Shown: piece after piece, positions 5,787-8,739 of the stretch
Position numbering within the stretch: the first letter of the stretch is position 1
Layout of the letters: the number at the start of each line of letters is the position of its first letter
Assembly (NCBI GenBank): GCA_947377595.1
Contig: CANCGK010000034.1
Span: 1 to 8,739 of the forward strand
Source: a bacterium
Lineage (GTDB): Bacteria; Babelota; Babeliae; Babelales; Chromulinivoraceae
DNA length: 8,739 bases
Direction: 5' to 3'
The notes under the pieces: generated by a model
The model's database searches: none
What the model saw: only the letters and a program-made list of their open reading frames with translations
Told to the model about the DNA's origin: nothing
Translations under genes and position numbers: made by a program

Positions 5787-6143
5787 ATGAAAAAATTTAT
5801 ATTCATGACACTTGGTTTATTTTTAATACACAGCATACATGCTACTGATCACGAAATATTGTATGCAACGCTGCAGCATTCACCCATTGAAAGAATGCTT
5901 CGCTCATCTAAACATTCAATAAAAACAAAGAATAACCTATTTCCTGTTTTTATTGATCACAAAGAAGCATATGAAAAACAGCTGGAAGCATATTGGAATA
6001 CACCAGAAGGAAAAGCTTTGTTAGAATTGGCAGAACGCAATAAGAAGATACGCGAGCAAAAGAATAAGATAATAAATTATTGCGTGTCTACACTATTCTT
6101 TGCCGGCAGCGTTATCGCTCGTACATTAATCCAAAAGAATTAG
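5787..6143 (+). CDS. Small exported protein with C-terminal membrane segment (118 aa)
   Basis: Not recognised. A Sec signal peptide occupies residues 1-19 (MKK, hydrophobic core FIFMTLGLFLI, cleavage after HSIHA). The middle is charged and probably helical, with YWNTPEGKALLELAERNKKI at 69-88 followed by REQKNK. A hydrophobic stretch at about 95-111 ends in RTLIQKN, so the protein may span the membrane once near its C-terminus, with a short positively charged tail left inside. No clear ribosome-binding site precedes the ATG (AAAAAAGATAAAACT). It ends 34 bases before the next gene, which has the same topology, so the two probably form one operon. Function unknown; an envelope or host-interaction role would be a guess. 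Confidence 0.7.
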   Translation: MKKFIFMTLGLFLIHSIHATDHEILYATLQHSPIERMLRSSKHSIKTKNNLFPVFIDHKEAYEKQLEAYWNTPEGKALLELAERNKKIREQKNKIINYCVSTLFFAGSVIARTLIQKN

Positions 6144-6177
6144 TACAACTTATCATGGTTAGATATAAGGACTTTAA

Positions 6178-6894
6178 ATGAAATATTTTATAAAATTATT
6201 AATCATGAGTTATTTTCTACATTATAATGTACTTAATACAATGTTTACAGCAGCACTCAATCAAAAATCATTAATATCTTCATATAATACATTAAGTGAA
6301 GATGAAATAAAAAAAAGACTAAACGCATTCTATGAAGAAAAATCTATAAAAGATGGATCATGGATTAATACAAATCCTGATAATGATAAATTATACCAAT
6401 ATCTGGAAACACAAAACCATGAAGATAAATTCTATTTTCAACAATATGAAATGACAAATGCTGTGCTCGCTGATAAATTGTTAGAAACATTACAACAAAA
6501 AAAGAATACTATTCAAAATAATATTCTATGGTGGCAAAAATTATCTGGACTCGGATTTTCTATATTTATAGCAAAGACTGAATCTTCAAATATTGATTGT
6601 AATGTCAATGTTGATATGACAAGTGCAAAAAATAATTATGGAAATATTTTTCCAAATTTGAATGGTATTATAACTATAAATAAATCTCTTTCTAGGGATA
6701 CTACAACAGATACTATAATTTTTGCTCATAACGCATTTAAAGAATGCGCAAAAAACAATCTACTTTGCTCTCAAAAAATTTCACATTTAGAAAAAGAACA
6801 TTTTCGATGGAAGCTACAAGGTATTGCAACAGTTACAACAGCCCTAGCAGCTACTGCAGGCATAGGATATTGGTTATTAAACAAAAAACCATAA
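6178..6894 (+). CDS. Exported protein with C-terminal membrane segment (238 aa)
   Basis: Not recognised. The N-terminus (MKYFIKLLIMSYFLHYNVLN) is a signal peptide with possible cleavage near residue 26. The central part is Asn-, Lys- and Glu-rich and largely helical (SEDEIKKRLNAFYEEK at 40-55, LADKLLETLQQKKNTIQNN at 97-115), then a Ser/Thr/Asn-rich part with C141, C190 and C197. A hydrophobic segment at about 213-234 rich in Ala, Thr and Gly is followed by NKKP, giving a type I membrane topology with a tiny charged tail. The start is well set by AAGGA at 6167-6171, six bases before the ATG. The coding sequence is more AT-rich than mreB or rsmA. It is the second gene of the pair with the 118-aa protein and is followed at once by a strong hairpin. 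Confidence 0.75.
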   Translation: MKYFIKLLIMSYFLHYNVLNTMFTAALNQKSLISSYNTLSEDEIKKRLNAFYEEKSIKDGSWINTNPDNDKLYQYLETQNHEDKFYFQQYEMTNAVLADKLLETLQQKKNTIQNNILWWQKLSGLGFSIFIAKTESSNIDCNVNVDMTSAKNNYGNIFPNLNGIITINKSLSRDTTTDTIIFAHNAFKECAKNNLLCSQKISHLEKEHFRWKLQGIATVTTALAATAGIGYWLLNKKP

Positions 6895-6902
6895 TAATAT
6901 AG

Positions 6903-6951
6903 TTTAGATATAATGAAGGGGAGCAAAAAGCTCCCCTTCATTATATCTAAA
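6903..6951. terminator. Perfect 22-bp hairpin, bidirectional terminator between convergent genes
   Basis: The arms at 6903-6924 and 6930-6951 are exact reverse complements, with an AAAAA loop on the plus strand. The top of the stem is GC-rich (AAGGGGAGC with GCTCCCCTT) and the base AT-rich. It lies eight bases after the plus-strand stop and 14 bases from the rsmA stop, so it serves both transcripts. There is no clean T-tract outside the stem; the AT-rich lower stem may take that role. Confidence 0.8.
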
Positions 6952-6965
6952 AATTGCATATCTAA

Positions 6966-7763
6966 CTAAACTTGCAATGTTTTCCAAATATGTAAAAAAT
7001 CTTGCATCGATAATTCTTGAGCACGTTTTGCAAGCAATTCTGGAGAAAATGGTTCAATACCATATTTTGATTGCTGCAAATTATTTTTTAACGTTCTGCG
7101 AGGCTGTAAAAAACAAGCTTTAATAAATTTCCAAAAACCAGGTTCATCAACAATGACTTCTGGCTGTAATTTTGCTTTAAAATACAACAGACGAGAAAAA
7201 ACTTTCGGTGCTGGATAAAATGCTGTTGGTGGAACTTTATCCATCAATTGCCAATCAAAATAATGCTGAAAAAACAATGATGGATAACCATATCCACGAC
7301 CAGATTTTTGCACTATTTTTTGAGCAACTTCTTCTTGAATCATGATCACGCCTTGCGGCACAACAGATCGTGATTGTTGTAAAAGATGCAAAATTGGAAA
7401 CGTAATACAGTATGGCAAATTTGCAAGCAATACCCATTGCTGACCTGCAAACAATTCGTTTAAATTAACATCTAAAATATTGGTTAAACAAACTTGCACA
7501 CGAGCATCATGTTGTAAATCTTTTGCAACTAACGCTGCCCATTCAGGATCAATTTCAAATACTTTCAATGCTCCTAAATTTGGCTGAGCAGCAATTGCTT
7601 TGGTTAAAACCCCTTCACCACATCCGATCTCAAAAACATTCATTCCTTGTGTAAAAGGAATTTTTTTTATCACCTGATCAATGTAAAATTGATCTTGTAA
7701 AAAATGTTGACCAAATTGCTTTTTTAAAGCAATACCCTGTTTTTCTGGTCTTTTTGTATACAT
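6966..7763 (-). CDS. rsmA: 16S rRNA (adenine1518-N6/adenine1519-N6)-dimethyltransferase RsmA (KsgA)
   Basis: Dimethylates two adjacent adenines in the 3'-terminal helix 45 of 16S rRNA, using S-adenosylmethionine, late in 30S assembly. At 265 aa it has normal length. Motifs in order: KKQFGQHFL at 14-22 (family N-terminus), SAM-binding motif I VFEIGCGEGVLT (43-54), the acidic ribose-binding residue in VFEID (E70), the catalytic-site motif NLPYCIT (115-121) and, in the C-terminal domain, PAPKVFSRL and FLQPRRTLKNNL. The residue after NLPY is Cys instead of the common Asn or His, a modest variation. AGGGGG just before the ATG supports the start. It follows mreB by 32 bases on the same strand and is probably cotranscribed with it. 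Confidence 0.95.
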   Translation of the reverse strand: MYTKRPEKQGIALKKQFGQHFLQDQFYIDQVIKKIPFTQGMNVFEIGCGEGVLTKAIAAQPNLGALKVFEIDPEWAALVAKDLQHDARVQVCLTNILDVNLNELFAGQQWVLLANLPYCITFPILHLLQQSRSVVPQGVIMIQEEVAQKIVQKSGRGYGYPSLFFQHYFDWQLMDKVPPTAFYPAPKVFSRLLYFKAKLQPEVIVDEPGFWKFIKACFLQPRRTLKNNLQQSKYGIEPFSPELLAKRAQELSMQDFLHIWKTLQV

Positions 7764-7795
7764 ACAACCCCCTAAGGTTAACTTACGAACGGATC

Positions 7796-8739
7796 TTAAT
7801 CCATTAACGCTTCTCTAAAAAAATCTATTCGTTCTAAAACTTTACCTGCGCCTTTTACAACACACAATAAAGGATCTTCTGCTAAGCGTACTGGCAATCC
7901 AGTATCTTTTGCAAGTAAACGATCAAGCCCATCAAGCAATGATCCGCCACCTGCCATCACAATACCACGATCAACTAAATCTGATGCTAATTCTGGTGGT
8001 GTATTTTCTAACGCAACACGCACAACATCAACGATATTTGCAATCGTTTCCATTAATGCTTCGTTCACTTCGGTACTACTTAATGAAATTGTTTTCGGCA
8101 CGCCAGTTACTAAATCACGACCTTTCACATCCATACTGCCTTTATTACTATCAAGCATAACGGTACCAATAGTCATTTTAATTTTTTCTGCAGTGCTTTC
8201 GCCGATTAATAAATTATATTTACGTTTCACGTATTGCACAATCGCACGATCCATTTCATCGCCACCAACACGAATTGATCGACAAAAAACCGCACCACTT
8301 AATGTAATAATCGCAACTTCTGTTGTTCCGCCACCAATATCGACAACCATGCTACAAAATGGTTCATGAACTTGTAGACCTGCTCCGATAGCTGCTGCCA
8401 TTGGTTCAATAATCGTCAAAGGTTTATCACGAGCGCCCGCCTGTTTTGCAGAATCGATAACTGCACGGCGTTCAACTTGTGTAATGCCTGATGGCACTGC
8501 AATAATCATACGAGGCGCAATTAATGTACGGCGATTATCATGTACCTTACGAATAAAATAACGCAACATAGCTTCTGTTAACTCAAAATCAGCAATCACA
8601 CCATCACGCAATGGACGACATGCCGTAATTGATTCTGGAGTTTTTCCAAGCATTTCTTTTGCAGCTCTGCCTGCAGCTAAAACTTTACCAGTTTTGCCCT
8701 TAACAGCTACAACTGATGGTTCGTTTAAAACGATACCTT
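7796..8739 (-). CDS. mreB: Rod-shape-determining actin homologue MreB (N-terminus outside window)
   Basis: Forms membrane-associated filaments that direct lateral cell-wall synthesis with MreC, MreD, RodA and PBP2. The frame continues past the internal ATG at 8653 to the right edge: the 28 codons there read GIVLNEPSVVAVKGKTGKVL and on to AAKEMLGKTPE, which is standard MreB, so the ATG at 8653 is not the start. About 313 codons are present and some 30 N-terminal residues are missing. Visible hallmarks are RPLRDGVIADFELTEAMLRYFI, PSGITQVERRAV, EPMAAAIGAGL, the phosphate-binding DIGGGTTEVAII, GGDEMD and MAGGGSLLDGL. The C-terminus (FREALMD) is complete. Its presence implies that the organism elongates a cell wall or retains MreB for division, as some wall-poor intracellular bacteria do. 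Confidence 0.97.
   Translation of the reverse strand, partial: GIVLNEPSVVAVKGKTGKVLAAGRAAKEMLGKTPESITACRPLRDGVIADFELTEAMLRYFIRKVHDNRRTLIAPRMIIAVPSGITQVERRAVIDSAKQAGARDKPLTIIEPMAAAIGAGLQVHEPFCSMVVDIGGGTTEVAIITLSGAVFCRSIRVGGDEMDRAIVQYVKRKYNLLIGESTAEKIKMTIGTVMLDSNKGSMDVKGRDLVTGVPKTISLSSTEVNEALMETIANIVDVVRVALENTPPELASDLVDRGIVMAGGGSLLDGLDRLLAKDTGLPVRLAEDPLLCVVKGAGKVLERIDFFREALMD

Noticed and set aside
7909..8160. 83-codon plus-strand ORF
   Set aside because: Antisense shadow of mreB, which is strongly conserved in its own frame.
8653..8653. ATG at 8653 as the start of mreB
   Set aside because: The frame upstream to the window edge encodes conserved MreB residues (NEPSVVAVK and following).
1..8739. 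CRISPR array, tRNA genes, insertion sequences or transposase
   Set aside because: No regularly spaced identical repeats with unique spacers, no tRNA-like cloverleaf, and no transposase motifs or terminal repeats flanking an ORF were seen.

Overview
The window looks like a piece of an AT-rich bacterial chromosome (roughly one third G+C by eye) with compact gene spacing and a diderm-style content: a periplasmic-type metal-binding protein with its ABC transporter, MreB, RsmA, and several small exported proteins of unknown function. The mix of a TroABCD/YtgABCD-like metal importer, many unrecognised signal-peptide proteins and low G+C would suit a host-associated or intracellular bacterium. Candidatus Dependentiae (Babeliae) or a chlamydia-like lineage are guesses from general resemblance; nothing here proves the taxon. 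All W codons I checked are TGG, and stops are TAA or TAG, so the standard code applies.

Layout. Positions 1-511 (minus strand) hold the first 11 codons of a membrane protein, probably the SPFH/stomatin partner, preceded by a short-form NfeD gene. Positions 602-1102 (minus) encode a secreted 166-aa protein of unknown function with its own promoter. After a 337-base gap holding one plausible 47-codon ORF comes a four-gene plus-strand operon at 1440-4798: solute-binding protein, ATPase and two permeases of a manganese/zinc-family ABC importer (TroABCD type). It converges on a 120-aa membrane-anchored protein of unknown function (4963-5325, minus), with TTTTGGT repeats in the gap between them.

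Positions 5347-5786 are a 440-base gene-free region. Inside it is the most unusual part of the window: a sharply bounded GC-rich island (about 53% G+C over 5461-5580 against about 18% just upstream). It can fold as a closed four-way junction and is followed by a terminator-like hairpin with a T6 tract and by two further inverted repeats. I read it as a candidate structured RNA or dispersed repeat element that I cannot assign to a known family.

Positions 5787-6894 hold two adjacent plus-strand genes for exported proteins, each with an N-terminal signal peptide and a single C-terminal membrane segment. A perfect 22-bp hairpin separates them from the minus-strand pair rsmA (6966-7763) and mreB (7796 to the window end, start missing), which are 32 bases apart and probably cotranscribed as mreB-rsmA.

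How the genes work together: the tro operon is a complete high-affinity divalent-metal importer; NfeD and its presumed SPFH partner act in membrane microdomain organisation; mreB and rsmA are housekeeping genes for cell shape and 16S rRNA dimethylation. The small exported proteins and the GC-rich element are the unexplained, lineage-specific part.
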